Below are positions 1 to 13,378 of a stretch of 64,000 bases of DNA, one piece after another. The translations under genes and the position numbers were made by a program. This DNA comes from Aldrovandia affinis (Eukaryota > Chordata > Actinopteri > Notacanthiformes > Halosauridae). The notes beneath the pieces were generated by a model. The model was not told the DNA's origin. It did no database searches and saw only the letters and a program-made list of their open reading frames with translations. The stretch covers positions 761,501 through 825,500 of the forward strand of contig JAINUG010000014.1 in assembly GCA_029706075.1 (NCBI GenBank), in the 5' to 3' direction. How positions within the stretch are numbered: position 1 is the stretch's first letter; the number at the start of each line of letters is the position of its first letter.

Positions 1-1465
1 CATGGTTAGCCCTGGAACAATACAATGCAAACTCTGTTACAATACAATGCAAACTCAGGCATCTGTTCATTATACCACCATGGGCTCTGCCCTTAGTTTT
101 TGCACTAAAATAAATGTATAAAATAGTTATGTTTGGCATTCGCTGAAATGAATGGAAAATATGTGAGGGTGAGCGAGTGAGATGCTGCATAACAACACAC
201 TGTACTGTAGCACTTGCTGAAATTCCTTGCTCAAAGTGAAGGACAATGTGCACTAGAATGGATGTTGGCCTTGCTCTATGCCTTTGAGCAGGCCTTGCAC
301 TGAACCTTTCCAGCAGTTCTCCTGAAATCAAAGTACAGTCTGTGGAGCTACTCTTGCATCACCTACAACCTCCCCGACATTAATCAGAGCGGCTTGGCTG
401 GATACCAATTTAGTAAAGGAACAGAATGCTTTGCACTTTCAGCTATAGGCAGACGCTGACTGTGACCAATCCCATGAGCTTTCTCGTGTGTCTTTAACCC
501 AGAAGCCACACCTAAATACATCTGTGGCAGTAATAGCTGTGAATGGATTGGTTCTTATTTATTCGGGAGCTCTGAAGAATTTGTTCCCGGGGTCACGCTT
601 GGCCACAAATGGGTGGGTGGTGACCACGGTCCTCTCACCCTCCAGAACCTCATAACGAGCAACGACAACAACCGCAGCCGTCGCAGTGTGATCAGCGGAA
701 CCTGGTCAGTTGTAATTGTATTAATGACTCCTGTGCGTTTTCATGACATGGCGAAGGGTCTCTCGCAAGATGCCCTGGCACCCTTCACGGGAGCTTCACC
801 AGTTCATCGAGTGAAATGTCTCTCTTGCCATTACCGCCACTCATTATGAACCCAACGCAGCCCGCTCTCCTGGCCGCTGGCTCCGACTGTGCGCCCACGA
901 GAAGGGTCATGGGAAGTGTGCAATCAAGCGAGAGGAACACACACACTGTTGTCACGCAAATTCCTTGACAAAACCCATAACCCCACATCTTTAAAACAGA
1001 ATGAAAGGGTCTGGTAACGGCAGAGATGCTGCTCCAAGCCACAAGCTTGCCACTAACACCCCGAAGCATGCGAGTGTGGTACAAGGAAGAATTCCGCATC
1101 GGGGCCGACTTCAAAAGGACCAATCCCGAAACGCTTCCCTCCCCACACTTGCTTTCATAAGCATGCCATAAATCTGAAATCACACTTACACTCGACTTGT
1201 TTCATTATTTTTGTTTCATATTTAATCTTCTACCCTTTTTGTTGTTGTTGTTGTTGCCTAATTCAGAAACGAGGACAGCAGCTGGAAGAGTTGGAAGCTT
1301 TTGAAACTTCACTCTCTGGCGATCGTTCCAAGATTCTGTGTAATGGCGCGGCCTGTGTTTACACCTCCTTTAGAATGAGGTGGACGTCAAAAGAGCAAGT
1401 CAAAATAATTGATAATTAAACCAGAAGGAAATGGGACAGGGAACAGAGACAGAAAGAGATAGGGG
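1..1465. other. Unique sequence, no gene seen
   Basis: No coding region is supported. Open frames here are short and match no family I know. The part around 380-620 has even base composition and no repeats, and could be conserved non-coding DNA, but nothing in a single sequence proves that. A (GTT)n tract lies near 1240-1256. Confidence 0.5.
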
Positions 1466-1502
1466 GAGAGAGAGAGAGAGAGAGAAAGAGATAGAGAGAG
1501 AG
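1466..1502. repeat. (GA)n microsatellite
   Basis: The run is an interrupted GA dinucleotide tract. Open frames crossing it on the minus strand encode only Leu-Ser repeats and are artefacts. Confidence 0.9.
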
Positions 1503-1894
1503 CTCTAGTCTCTACTGCGATAAGTATGTGATGTTTGCACCTTATATGTGAATTCAGACAGAAACCCCCAGAGGCTTTTGGGCTCTGAAAACCCACTTCT
1601 TCTTCTTCTGCACATCTACCGAAACACTTAGTTAGGCAGCATAGGATTCTTTTTTTCAGCTTTGAGCATTGTTCACATTTCTGCTCCCTAAAGCTTGAAA
1701 ACACAACATTTCTCGGCCTGCAACTCCCAGCGGGACCCCAGCCTGGCAAGGAACAGCAAAGAATATATTTTATTGGACAGTTGCAGACAAATAAATCTAA
1801 ATATGTATTTTGGCTGTGCGTGTACATGCAGGCTGTGCCCTGAGGGGTTTGGGATGATTACTACACATAAATAAAAATGGAAGGACATGGATTC
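1503..1894. other. Unique spacer, no gene seen
   Basis: I see no coding or repeat signal between the GA and GT tracts. Confidence 0.5.
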
Positions 1895-2031
1895 ATGTGT
1901 GTGTATATGTGTGCGTATGAGTACAGTGTGTGTGTGTGTGTGTGTGTGTGAGTGCATGCATGTGTGACATTGCATGTCTATGTGTGTATGCATATACTGT
2001 ATGTGTGTTTGTATGTGTGCGTATGTGTACA

Positions 2032-2081
<50 letters not shown>

Positions 2082-2105
2082 CATTGCATGTCTATGTGTG
2101 TGTGC

Positions 2106-2146
<41 letters not shown>

Positions 2147-2160
2147 CATGCGTGAGTACA
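1895..2160. repeat. Compound (TG)n with a duplicated higher-order unit
   Basis: Long GT runs alternate with non-GT islands that occur twice. GTGCGTATG(A/T)GTACAGT appears near 1911 and 2017, and GACATTGCATGTCTATGTGTG near 1966 and 2080. The island offsets of about 106 and 114 bp show that a unit of about 110 bp was duplicated as a block, on top of dinucleotide slippage. Long Cys-Val or His-Thr open frames on both strands across this tract are not genes. Confidence 0.9.
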
Positions 2161-3689
2161 CGTATCTCAGTTTGTGCGTACGAACGCTTTTGTATTTGCA
2201 TGTGCATGAATGTGTGCTGCGTGTGTGTGCACGTCTCTGTGTTCTTTCAGAGTAAGTCTCACCCGGAGTGGACAGCCATTGTACGAGGCACCTTCGAGCC
2301 AGAATCAGAGAGCTCCCCATGCAGACAGGGACCGGGTCTGGCCACACGCGTGATAGGCATCTATAATATACATGCTGAAGTGGATGAAAGTCACGGCAGT
2401 ATTGAGGCCTGCCAACGAAGCACAAATCAACCTGTCCATTACGGGGGCCGTGTGGGTCACGCTCCTAATGAAATGCTTTAGGCAGGATGATGGGACTGAA
2501 GGAAAGTCAATGGGAAGGCCGGGGCGTGCTCGCGCCCGTGATTGACGGGTCCTAACCTGTGGGGCTGTCCAGGGTGTCATCCCGGCCCCTAGGTACGGCC
2601 TCGACGGACACCCGCGCGTCGAGCGAGACCCAGGGCCATCGTGAATTACCAGCACAGCTATTTTTTGCATTTTTGCGGGCGTAGGAGTTGGAGTGGAAGC
2701 GATATAAGCACAAAATAAGGCGTCATCGTCTAATATGCAACGGATGAAAACCCCAGCCCACGCCCGTGAATGACAGAACAGGTTTGGATCGTCTGGGATT
2801 GTTCTTGTTATTTTTTCAAACGGCCCCTGCATTTTTGTCGATCACGTCATTGACTCTGAACCCTCAACTCTGTGTAAACAGGGGCAGGAGAGCAAACTCC
2901 TCCAGAAGGCCTGGTTCCTCAGGCCACCGGCGCCGTGTCGAGAGCGAAACCCGACTCCTCCCGACTCTCCGGTCCCAGGCGGAGAAGGCCTTTGAAGGTA
3001 AACCCAAACTGCAGAACAAGAGCGCCCGCCTTCGGCACGCCGCACTTCAGAAGGAGGCAGCTTTTCCAGCGGCCCCCTCTTGACAAGCCAGTTACAACGC
3101 AGAATTACATCTGAGTGTCTAATTATTTCTTTTCAACTCTGCACAATAAAGGACTGTACGCTTTCCACCGGCGAGGGAGAGGGGAGAGGGAAACATGCCC
3201 TAGTGAAAGGCTGCCTCTGACATAGATTCCTGTCTGAATGCCAGAAGAGTGAGTTTTTCCCCCCCACAAAATGTAATGGAAAAAAGGTACATATATGCCA
3301 TATCTATAACATATTAATGTATAAATTGCAATAATTATTTTAGTGATAATAATTGACATGCAAATAAGAGCTGTAACATGGTTGAAATCTTCTGGATCTT
3401 TGAATATTTTAATAGGTATCCCTATATCTGACTGGCCCCTAATGTCATAATTTCAACTATTGTGTTTTAAACAATAGAGTTTCAGAATTTACCAGTAGTA
3501 TAAAGGGCATATTGCTCAGATATATCACCTCTCTCTGTTTCTATCACATAAGCTCCATGAACTGAAAAATATTACAGGTAAAATAGAGCACGATAGAACA
3601 GTCAAGTTCTGTTTTGATAAGAGTTGATGAGACACATCATTTTGAAACTCAGCAGCTTTGCATGCCTGCACACACATGCACAAACACAA

Positions 3690-3695
<6 letters not shown>
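2161..3695. other. Unique sequence with a CpG-containing part, no gene seen
   Basis: Positions 2500-3070 are more GC-rich than the surroundings and contain short open frames on both strands, none recognisable. The rest is AT-rich and featureless. Confidence 0.45.

Positions 3696-3776
<81 letters not shown>
3696..3776. repeat. (CA)n microsatellite
   Basis: About 40 uninterrupted CA units occupy roughly 80 bp. This is one of the purest tracts in the window and so probably length-polymorphic. Confidence 0.95.
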
Positions 3777-3778
<2 letters not shown>

Positions 3779-6700
3779 TCTTCTGCTTAAAAAGTTAGGC
3801 TCTACAAAACAGTAAAAATAAAACATCAATTGAACCATTTACTAGAATTAAAAAAACATGTTCCGCAATTATTTGCCACTGTGACAAAGGAAAAAAGGAC
3901 GGTGCCATTTTTCTCTCTCTTCCCCTCTGTCTATTATCCCCTCTTCTCTGGCTGAGGCGCAGGGTGTCTCTGCAGCTCTCTGGTCACAAGGGGGTAGCAT
4001 TGACACAGTTCTGCACACTCTTCTGCTAACATCAGTGCAGTGGGACAAACTGCCTTTGATGTAATTGAGGTCTTAGACCTTTTACAAGCGCATATATTGG
4101 GTTTGCATGGAGAAATGTTCAGGGGACAATGGATTTCCAGAAGCGGATGTACAATCGTACGTGAACCATCCCCGGCATGTTAACCGTTTCTCTAAACAAT
4201 AGCAAAATAATTAATGCATTTTAAAAAATAGAACTGCTTTAGTATGTTACTTGCAATTTCTTATTGCTTATTGGTTGAAATCAAATTGGAGGAATTGTTC
4301 AGTTTAAATATGTGGCACACTACAAAAGGAAAGAGAAAAAAACCCTGACACATTTGCTCATTTTTTTCCTGGGTATAAGTCATTAAAATAAACAGGTGGG
4401 TTTTCATGAAGTCCAAGACCACTTGGAGAATGAAAAAGAATTAGGACATAAAAGAAATAGAAAATTCCCCACTGGTACCTTTTACTTGGTGAATGATTTA
4501 AAAGCCATAATTTCAAGATAGGATGTACTGAGCAGACTGACACCCCTCCCTGCCCACCAGTTCATTGTGGTCAGATATATTGGATACAAGGAAATGCTAG
4601 CATCCAGAATTTTAAATTGTATTCAATTAACACATATTCAATATTACATATGTATGTGTATTTCAATGTGCAAATGTAAACACAAACTCAAATATCACAT
4701 TATACAATTATTAAATTATTTCTAGGCAATGGATGGACAAATTAAACCCTGCTAATCTTCAGTCATACTGTAGCTGGCTCAAATGGCTACCAAATAATCC
4801 TTGTGTCTATTTATCTTTTCGTCTAAAGTAATACTTTATATCAACAGAGTGGCTGAGGCTCATAAATAAAGTTTAAATATTTACATATTCAGTTTACTCA
4901 TGAATATTGCATACTAGGTACATAAAAATTCAAATATACTTTTTTGAAATATTATCATGCACCAAACAGGAAAAGGTTCTCACGGCAGTTCATTCGTACA
5001 ACTCTATAGTCTACTACATCGCAGCAGAATTTCCTTTTAATTAATAAAGGAAGAGACGGACATTTGACCCTCTGGAATAATGCGTCCTTCTCAGGGTTTG
5101 TGCGTGTGTGTGTGTGTGTTTGTGTGTTTTCTAATGTAACAAAAATCAATGTGTCACGTCAGCGTTCAGTTTAGGTGGTTTTAGTAGATACACGTGAGAT
5201 CTGGGGGTGTTATCTGCCTCCCGTGGATTATAAAGATGTTTTTTGTTGGACAGTCGATGCTTGGATCCCATTGAAAGGTACAGTATCATCAACTGAATCT
5301 GGTCCATTTCCCTCCTCTCCACTGCACTTGCCTTGCACTGTACCAGGAACACCTATTAACATATTCAAAAAAGGAACTGTACCTCTTCAAACAAATATGA
5401 TTTGCTCATTTGAAAGGTGGCGTTTGTCATCCAGTGGCCGACTTGCAATGTACCACATAGCGTTGTGCTTTTTTTTAACGTGAACGATGATTTGGCCGTA
5501 CCTCACCAAGGAGACAGCCAATCTCATTTTATATTTCTAGTTTTCACAACAAATAACATGCACGTATAGCTGCCACATTCTTTTGTTTTACTTCAATTTT
5601 TTATATTGTGATTATCGATTATAATAGCATTGTTTTCTTTTATCAATTCTTCATGTTAATACATTACCCTCCATGTCAAGTGAATTACGCGTGCAAAACA
5701 AAATGTACCGTTGACATTACAATCTTTTGTAAGATTAGAATGATTTGTATCATTGATTTTACCCCATGTGCTTTTTTCAAAAAGAAAAAAACAACAATAT
5801 ACAACATTCGTCTATAATTCATTCATTCATTCATGATTCAAATACTAAGGCATTAATGGTATTATACAGTGACGCTCATTCCTTTCCCTTATGCGCTGTA
5901 TTTTACATGAAAACATTAATCTATTAATGTCTTCAATACCACAGATGAACCCTGTTAATGTCACTGTTACTTAATGCCATATTGGTAACACAGACGCTCA
6001 AAAAGCGACTTAGCATGTGCCAGCCTACGATTTTAATGTGGTTCCATTTCTCTGTGGATCAGTGTCTTTTATGGTGACGAGAGCTGCATAAAATTGTACA
6101 CCGATTTTTTTTCAGGATGCTCTTGACGTTTTGACTTCAGAGACGTTATCGCTTACCGAAACACCCCTGTTACTGATGTGCATGTAATTAAAGCATCGCG
6201 TTAAAAAATAGAATAGCATCACTGTGAAAAATCAAACACCTGGCCACGTCTAGATCTTAAGCAGGTGGGAGAGTGCTTGTGTTGTGCAACGAAAAAAAAC
6301 GTTCATCTGGCGCTGACATGTGTGTTCCTGATTGTAGATTTTCAAGATGATCGATCATTTGAAATAACGCTGTGAAACTGGTCGTAAATAAAGTAAAGAG
6401 CGATGATACTGCTGTGTAATCCCAAGACAGCCGCCCGTATTGCTTCTGTATCAGAGACCGGAACAGGGAGCACCCACAGAACGCTAAACAAGAATTTATC
6501 TACTTTTATCTCCCATTGCTCTGGGGAGAATGTTCTGGACCGTTGCACTACAAGCACTCTGGCTGGCCATTGTAACCAGTGTTCCGTCATTTACAGTAAA
6601 TTCTGGCACGCTCACGTTTAGTGAATAGAATATTGTGATCGTTGGTGCTATATAGGCCTATGTAGCTACTATATATCGATGTGTAAGTGTGTGTGTGTAC

Positions 6701-8975
6701 ATATATAGATACAGCTATATCTTAAATGCCTGTAGTGTGTGCATGTGTTAGTTTGGTTGGTGTTCGTTTTTTGGGTTTGCGTTTTAAAAGTTGGCACAGC
6801 AAGTGTGATGAACAGAAAAAGCTAAGGGCGTACAGCTGAAGTTGCACAACCAACAAGACAAAACACTCGCAATATCATAGTGATCACAAACACACATATT
6901 TTAAACGGAAATGCTCCCCCAAGCAGACATAGGGGTGATTGTAATTCTCGCTTGCGTTTAAAACAAAATAGAAGCTGCTCGTTGCCTGCTGATTTGGACG
7001 TTCCTCTCCAGCAACAACTAGCGCACTCCCAACTGTAGCATTTACAAATTTGTTCAGGCCCAAAGAAAATTACCTTGGTTTTGTGAAGGATAACTAATCT
7101 CTCTGAGCATGACATGGGACAGGAAAGGCCTCTTACAGTTATTATGATGTGTCGGCTTGTGGTAGCTGGGACAGGGGGGCAGGGGGGCGGGGCAGGTGGT
7201 GGTGGGTCTTGTTGGCGGGGCAGGGAATGGGAATAAGAGAGAGAAGGACCTCCAAAATGACAGGCTGAAGTCCGTCACTTCTGGACCTCTCCGCTGTGAC
7301 AGGCTGCTGATGGACACTGAGGTGGTGTGGGTTGGGGTGGGGGCCCTCACACAAAGAGAAAGCCTCCTGCTTCCACTCTCGTTTTAGTCCGCGTCCGTTC
7401 TTCCTCCAGTCTGATCCTGCTCCTCACACTATTTTTGTTTCTGTTTTGCTTTTAAACCCATCACATCCAATTCAAAGGGTGGTGACGTGGAGTTTGAGGG
7501 ATTTCGCGGTGCTTGGTTAAATTGGATGTCAGGGCTTCCGCAATGTAGACGTGCGTTCTACCATTGCAGACAGACACCACGTCTTTGTCTTCTGCGGTAT
7601 ATTTATTTTTAAACTACCGCACAGACATCCGCTCGTCATTTTATATAGTGCCGCTTCCTCCCCCTCCCCCTCTAATTTTTCTCACTTAAATTTCCCATAG
7701 CTGTAATTAAAACTTGAGCTTCTTCCTCAACCCCCCTGTGGACTTTCGCCTAATCAGATACTCGCATTCATATAACAAAAGTACAGTGATAATATGCCTA
7801 TTCAATGTTTTTAGACACCAGAGCCAATTACGAGTTTTTCCAAGATCAAATGTCAGGATTGACAGGTAGAAACAAAGAAACATGGGTTCAAAGGGAATTA
7901 CACTTCATGATGAAAGACATGGAGTCATATGATGTCTGTATGAAAAATAAAGTTATATGCATGTAATTTAAGGGTGGTGTGCTAATGACATGAAACTTAA
8001 GGTGAACTATACCCCCCAAAAAACTGTTAATATTTGTCTTTTTTGCATCCTTCCCTTGAAAGGACTGTCATGGTAAAATCTTTGGCAAAATATTAATCAA
8101 AGTGTTTTAATTTATACACCCTTTAGAGATATTGTGGCTCATTAACACCATCGTGAAAATATTGAAAACATAATAATAAAATTATACTTAAAAATAGTCA
8201 TTCTGAAGTACAATAGCAATAGTTTTTGATTTAAGTCACATGAGCTTGAGATAACCATATTTGTAACATATATCGATATATAAATTCTTAATTAATTATA
8301 CCTTGATTTTAACAAAACATGAACACACACACACACACACATCCATATATATATGCCATTAATATAGTGTACAAGAAATCCCATATAAATCCCTTTTAAC
8401 AAGTTATAATAAAAAGTATTGTTGTTTGTTTATAATCTACCAAAGTTTTATCAAAAAAAAAGAATTTTCTATTTTCTTACTTTTGTGTATCCCCTGTAAA
8501 CGACAACTGCAGCTCAACACAAAATGCATATGGAAGATTCATGGGAGGGTATATAAAAACATAAGCCTTGTAGAACAGCATTGTTAAGCATGTTTGTCTT
8601 CTCTTCATAAATTTCCCCACGTGTCACGATACAGCCGGAACATGCAAACCTCTCAGATGCGAAGTGTCACATGTGCGGCAGCCACGTCTCGTCAGGCAGA
8701 CAGACACAATGACACGCAGGCGCACGGAGTGAACTGTGTGAGGCTGATACGCCTTTTTATCAGTCTGGTTTTAGCATACGGCACCTTCTCAGGGTTTGTT
8801 ATTATGCAATGTCTTCCGAGACTAATGATAGATTTGTTACAGTAGTTTTCATTCCGGACCCTTTTTTCTTTCTGTCTTGCTTCAGACAGGCCAAGCAAAC
8901 AGACAGCCCTAATAGGCAACCCCAACCCAAATGTGCAGCCATAAGAAGACACCTCAGGTGAGCTGCTCGTTGATG

Positions 8976-9012
<37 letters not shown>

Positions 9013-10127
9013 ACAAACACACGTGCGCGCAAACACATACACCGCGCTCGCAGAATGCATGTTCGAGAGAGGACATCAGCGTTTTGACAGGATCTAGCCC
9101 AGACAAGACGCTCCGCAGACCACGGGTAGCCACGTACGGCTGTATCCTGGCTTTCATTCACGGCCTCATTAACTAAAATCTCTGTGGAAGCGATGTGGAT
9201 GACGTGTGCCGGGGAGAGCCGTGGGATGATCTAAGAGGAAGGATAGATGGGGGGGTACAAGCAGGCTGCGGGATGGGGGAATGGGGGAGTGGAGGAGAGC
9301 CGGATGTTCTCGCATGTTGTCACAAGCCATTTGCTGACCTTTCTGTAAATGTTTATTTGAAAAAGCTAAACGCCCAGGTCAGGCCTTGCCGTACTCCACT
9401 TTGATCACTCCTCCTCCTCCTCCTCCAGGCCAGGCCCCTGCCTGCCTCAGACAAATAGCAGGGGAACTGATGAACTTCAATCAGGCATCTCCAATCTCAT
9501 GGGGAGGGAGGAGGGGGCTACGATCTATCCCCTGGAAGAAAAAAGAGGAGGAGGAGTCGGGAGGGGGGTCAACAGATGCATCAGATACATATTTTAATAT
9601 TTTAACATTAAGCGCGTCTTTACGGAGAGGAGGATATCTAGAGGTCTGCTCTAAGAGGTTGAAAAACATCTCCGATAACATAGTGCGCCTCTTACGGGGC
9701 TCGCCGCAGAGAGAGCTGGGGGCGAGCGGGGTCGGTGGCGGGCGGAGGAGAAATGCACGTTTCTGCATTTGAGCGGATAATTAGGGTGCATTCACACACA
9801 CGTCAGCTGACTTTAGCAATGAGGATTATAACCTACAATCGCTCCTGATGTGTTTTCAGACACATTTTTGTGTGATAGTGAAGTCACAACCTCACTGCAG
9901 CTGGAATACGGGGATTGTGAGAGTTCAAAGTTCAACGCAATGGCCACTGTTATAGGTACGGTCATTGACTGATATGAGACTAAACCTCACTGTGACTAAA
10001 CAGATACACCTATTGCCTTACAGCAAAGTTTTCAAGTGCACAAAACAATTGTAGATACAAAAATATATAAAAATTAGTGAGGCTAAAGAAGTGAACCTTA
10101 AGTCTAGATTTTAGTGTTGAGATATGG
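3777..10127. other. 6.3 kb of unique sequence, no gene seen
   Basis: No exon or RNA gene is supported. Small simple repeats occur at 5816-5834 (CATT), 8323-8341 (AC) and 8977-9006 (AC). Positions 7160-7220 are G-rich. Positions 3840-6600 are AT-rich and could hold distal regulatory elements, but I can point to no specific one. Confidence 0.45.
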
Positions 10128-10445
10128 TAGCTTCTGATTCCTGAACACAGGTGTGGTAAGGTAATGTCTAACTGAATGCCCTTCACATGTTTTGGGGTTT
10201 TGGGGAGGGATATTTAGCCAGCTGCTCGAGAACGTGAAGTTCTAGCCGGATTGTGCGGAACAATGAGCTTGCTGAGGTGTGACAGAACCAGCCTGTTAAG
10301 TGCCTCGTGAGTAAGGAGAAGGGTTTTGAAGTCAGCGCAGTAATTTGATGGGGAGCCAGTGAAAGGCAGCTGCTGTAGCCGTGGGAATATGGGGGTAGGT
10401 GTTTTGTGTATGTTAGGATCCTTGCGGCTGCACTTTGGATTTCGC
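10128..10445. repeat. Probable dispersed fish repeat, class unknown
   Basis: The segment, with phrases such as GATGGGGAGCCAGTGAAAGG followed by a 'rightward' GGCTGCACTTTGGAT end, resembles a high-copy repeat I remember from many fish genomes. I cannot assign a superfamily or boundaries. No terminal repeats or target duplication were found. Confidence 0.35.
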
Positions 10446-10565
10446 TGTCACGAATGCAAAGTGCAATAAAGCGCCGAGGAGATCAAGCCCAGAAAAGAAC
10501 ATTCAGTTTCTGATTCTTTTTGGACCGATGCAGTATCTTTATTTAGAAATGTTTCATAGGTAGAA

Positions 10566-10657
10566 TAAACCACTGTACAAATGAACTCACATTTTTTGTA
10601 AAAATATTGATTGGCTACCAAATTGGGAGAAAATGGGCCTAAACCACTGTACAAATG
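10566..10657 (+). mobile_element. 5'-truncated SINE fragment with 18-bp target-site duplication
   Basis: TAAACCACTGTACAAATG occurs perfectly at 10566-10583 and again at 10640-10657. The 56 bp between them end in a CCAAATTGGGAGAAAATGGG segment, the 3' end of the SINE family seen at 12975-13378 and 54541-54895. A short insert carrying only the 3' end of a SINE between long direct repeats is the expected product of target-primed reverse transcription that stopped early. The perfect duplication suggests a fairly recent event. Confidence 0.75.
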
Positions 10658-10676
10658 TTTTTGTATTGATATTAGG

Positions 10677-11085
10677 GCCTCCTAGGTGCTGCATCCAGCT
10701 AACGCGCTGGTCCCTGGCACAGGGATGTGTCCCGCACTCCAGAATCTATCTGTGGGCACCACACCTGCAGAGCCATGCACAAGGTGGCAGTGGCGACACC
10801 AAGGGAAGGACAGCAGAGGGTTTCCCAAAGCCCTATCGCACAAGGAGGACTCCTTTAGCCGATCTTCCTGCGCTAGCTGCAATGCAGCGACCGCGCAGCT
10901 CGGCTGCTGGAGGGCAGAGTGAACAGAAGTGGTGGGCGGCGGGATGCGGTTCAGAGAACGCCCGCGTTTGGGTCTGTGCTCTCCCCCTGTATTTACGGAT
11001 GACATTGCAGCATCGGGACGGGCCCAACAATTACAAATCGTGCAGTCCAAATTTGGAGGAATTGTAAAAGAGAGCAAAACTGGTT
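10677..11085 (+). mobile_element. SINE-like repeat, diverged
   Basis: A GC-rich block of about 400 bp ends in an AT-rich tail with CCAAATTTGGAGGAATTGTA. The end is similar in kind, though not in detail, to the tails at 12975 and 54850. It starts 20 bp after the truncated SINE at 10566-10657. Open frames on both strands (up to 144 codons) lie wholly inside it and look accidental. No clear A and B boxes or target duplication are visible, so the family is uncertain. Confidence 0.4.
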
Positions 11086-12549
11086 ACCAAATCAGAATAA
11101 GAAATAAACAACAGATGTTTTATTACCTACAGGAAGTATTAAAAAATGTAGTTTTATAGAACTTTACCCTTCTATTATTAGTGCATATACATATATATGT
11201 ATATTGTTTAAAATGTTTTATTGTGTCCTGTAACAGATACCTAACATCTTATTTCACAGGAGAGCTCACATTAAAAGACATCATCACAGGCAAAAATAAA
11301 TGAAGTCCCACATGCGATGCGGTACAAGCACCTGAGCAAAAGAGACAGGCCACGGGAACACTGCCTGTTTTCAGTGCCCTGGCCCGCCTTCCTTCCTCCA
11401 GGCAGTGTCCCATTGTGCTGTTTACCACAGATTCCAGGGCTCCCCCTTCTTATTTTGCAGCAGGATATTTCTGATAGGTTATCTCACGCGCGACAGAGTT
11501 ATTGAATCACATGGCCTGTCTGCTGTCTGCAGAGAGAGGATAACAAGGCCCACGGTAGGACCAGCAGTCACCCGCTCAGAGCCAACACAAAGCAGGTTAC
11601 AGCTGATAGTCACCTGACACTGTGGCATTTCAGCTCGCGACGACACCGAACCCCCCCCCCCCCTTTCCCTAGGAATTATGATTGATGACCCCATTACGGT
11701 CTGTGCATACCACTAACACTAAGCTCTTTCGCTGTAGTTATGAATCATACAACAGCGACGAACACCTGAAATTTTATGGATTGAGAATCTGAGGGTTACA
11801 AGACAGGTCGGCCCGAAGCTGAGTTTCCGGCGTGCCCAAGGTGAATTCAAATGCAATTTCGTTTATTGCCGAGCACAGATCTGAATTGATCCAACTGCAC
11901 ACTAACGGCCCGGGTAGCCTGTCTTGTGTTACTCAGAGGACAAGGATTTTATACAAACCACAGTATACGTTTTTACCCGATTGCCTCTTTATATCAAACA
12001 CATGGTATGGATTCAGAAGGTAAGTCGTAGAAATGTACCCTCTGTGATCTACTTCCTGTTTATCTTTCATGCAAGCACATGTCCCTCTCAACCTTGCCAA
12101 ATATTTACATTACATGGGAAAAAGTCTGTGAGCTCATCCTATTTCCTGTTTTAATCACTGCATTACATTAGAAAAAAAGATATTTTTCACAAAAATGAAT
12201 CATTAAATGTCAAAACAGGACAAAACATGGGAAATGTAATCTTGCCCTTGATAGATTTTGCAATAGTGATGTTCTTGCCCTTTAATTGGGCATGCAGGAT
12301 ATCTTTTGAAATTGGTAAGACTGGAAACTGGAAAAATTACTCTTCCAATTGTTCACCAACAAAATGTATTTTATTATCTATTTTCTGCAATCTATTTCTG
12401 TAAAAGGCAGATTGTTACAGCTTAACGCATGCTAGAAAAGTTATTGTAATCATCTGAGAAACACACCCTTGCTGCTGTCTGTTACATTCGCTTCTGTGTT
12501 AATATCATTTCCCATCAATGACCCGGTGTATGAAATCCAGTGATATAGG
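11086..12549. other. Unique sequence, no gene seen
   Basis: A C homopolymer of about 14 lies at 11650-11664. AT-rich stretches near 12170-12440 carry no recognisable signal. Confidence 0.5.
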
Positions 12550-12690
12550 GTTTTTGCCTGGTGTATTTCTGGTTGGATTCCCAGGCAGAACAATGTCTTT
12601 GTAGCCCTGAGCAAGGTACTTGAACTCAGTTGCTTCAGTAAATATCCAGATGTAAAAATGTATGAATGTAATATGATCGTAACTGTTGTA
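12550..12690 (+). mobile_element. tRNA-derived SINE remnant
   Basis: The order of motifs matches the SINE at 24290: a degraded B box near GGTTGGATTCCCAGG, then CCCTGAGCAAGGTACTTGAA and TCAGTAAATATCCAGATGTA. The front half (A box) is not recognisable and the 3' tail is eroded. I take it as the same family, tentatively a V-SINE/HE1-like fish SINE. Confidence 0.65.
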
Positions 12691-12974
12691 CTTTATTTTA
12701 AAGATTACTCAATAAAACTGTGTTCACAAAAAACGTGTGTAATAAAAAAATCCCTGGCTCGGGGAATCTGCCAAGAAAAATAGTAATAAATCAAAGCTCC
12801 AGTTTCTCCGAAAAGCAAGGTTGTACCTTCTATTTATGAATCTTAATGGGGCATTTGGGGTCTGAAATTTGCATGGCACTGTGAGTGAAATGGATACCAG
12901 TAAATCTGAACTCCAAGCATGTAAGAGAGGGTAGCATCTTCTCCTGGTTGTGTTCATCTTTGTTTGGAGTGTTT

Positions 12975-13378
12975 CAATTTGTTTCAGATTTTTTCCCCAT
13001 TTTCTCTCCCAATTTGGCCAATTGTACCCTATATTTCTTTTGATTCTTCCTCCCCCACAAGCCCACCGCCCATAACTCCTCCGAGACGGATCTCGCCCAC
13101 CTACTTTACAGGGACGCACTTCGCGCTTCTCAGCGAGCTTATGCCGGCTCTCCCTCCCCCCTCCCTCTGGGGCGGACAGCCAATCGCCGCCCCCGATCGG
13201 GGCTCCCGGCCAGAGCCGGGCTGTGCGAACCGCAGCTGCAGTGGGCAACCTGCATTCCAGGCGAATACTTTGACCGTTACACCACCCGAGGCCCCTTTTC
13301 CTCACCTTTCTGAACTGATGGGAGGGCACAAGCATTTACTTGAGATTGGGAATTCCAAATTGGGGAGAAAAATAGGGA
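12975..13378 (-). mobile_element. Long tRNA-derived SINE with inverted tail copies
   Basis: Read on the minus strand, the element starts near 13290 with a tRNA-like head (GGTGTAACGGTCAAAGTATT and a B-box-like GCGGTTCGCAC). It passes through a GC-rich body containing GATTGGCTGTCCGCCCCAGA and ends near 12975 with a CAATTGGCCAAATTGGGAGA tail. Related copies lie at 45434-45590 and 54541-54895. A second tail copy in the opposite direction (CCAAATTGGGGAGAAAAATA) sits at 13353-13372, beyond the head. The minus-strand open frame of 203 codons across this region is SINE sequence, not a gene. Confidence 0.7.

Noticed and set aside
1260..1330. A homeodomain-like peptide QLEELEAFET after a splice-acceptor-like CCTAATTCAG.
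   Set aside because: One residue of the usual motif is missing, and neither the preceding nor following residues resemble a homeodomain, so I take the match as chance.
12724..13335. Minus-strand frame of 203 codons.
   Set aside because: It lies over the SINE at 12975-13378 and its peptide follows the repeat, not a protein family.
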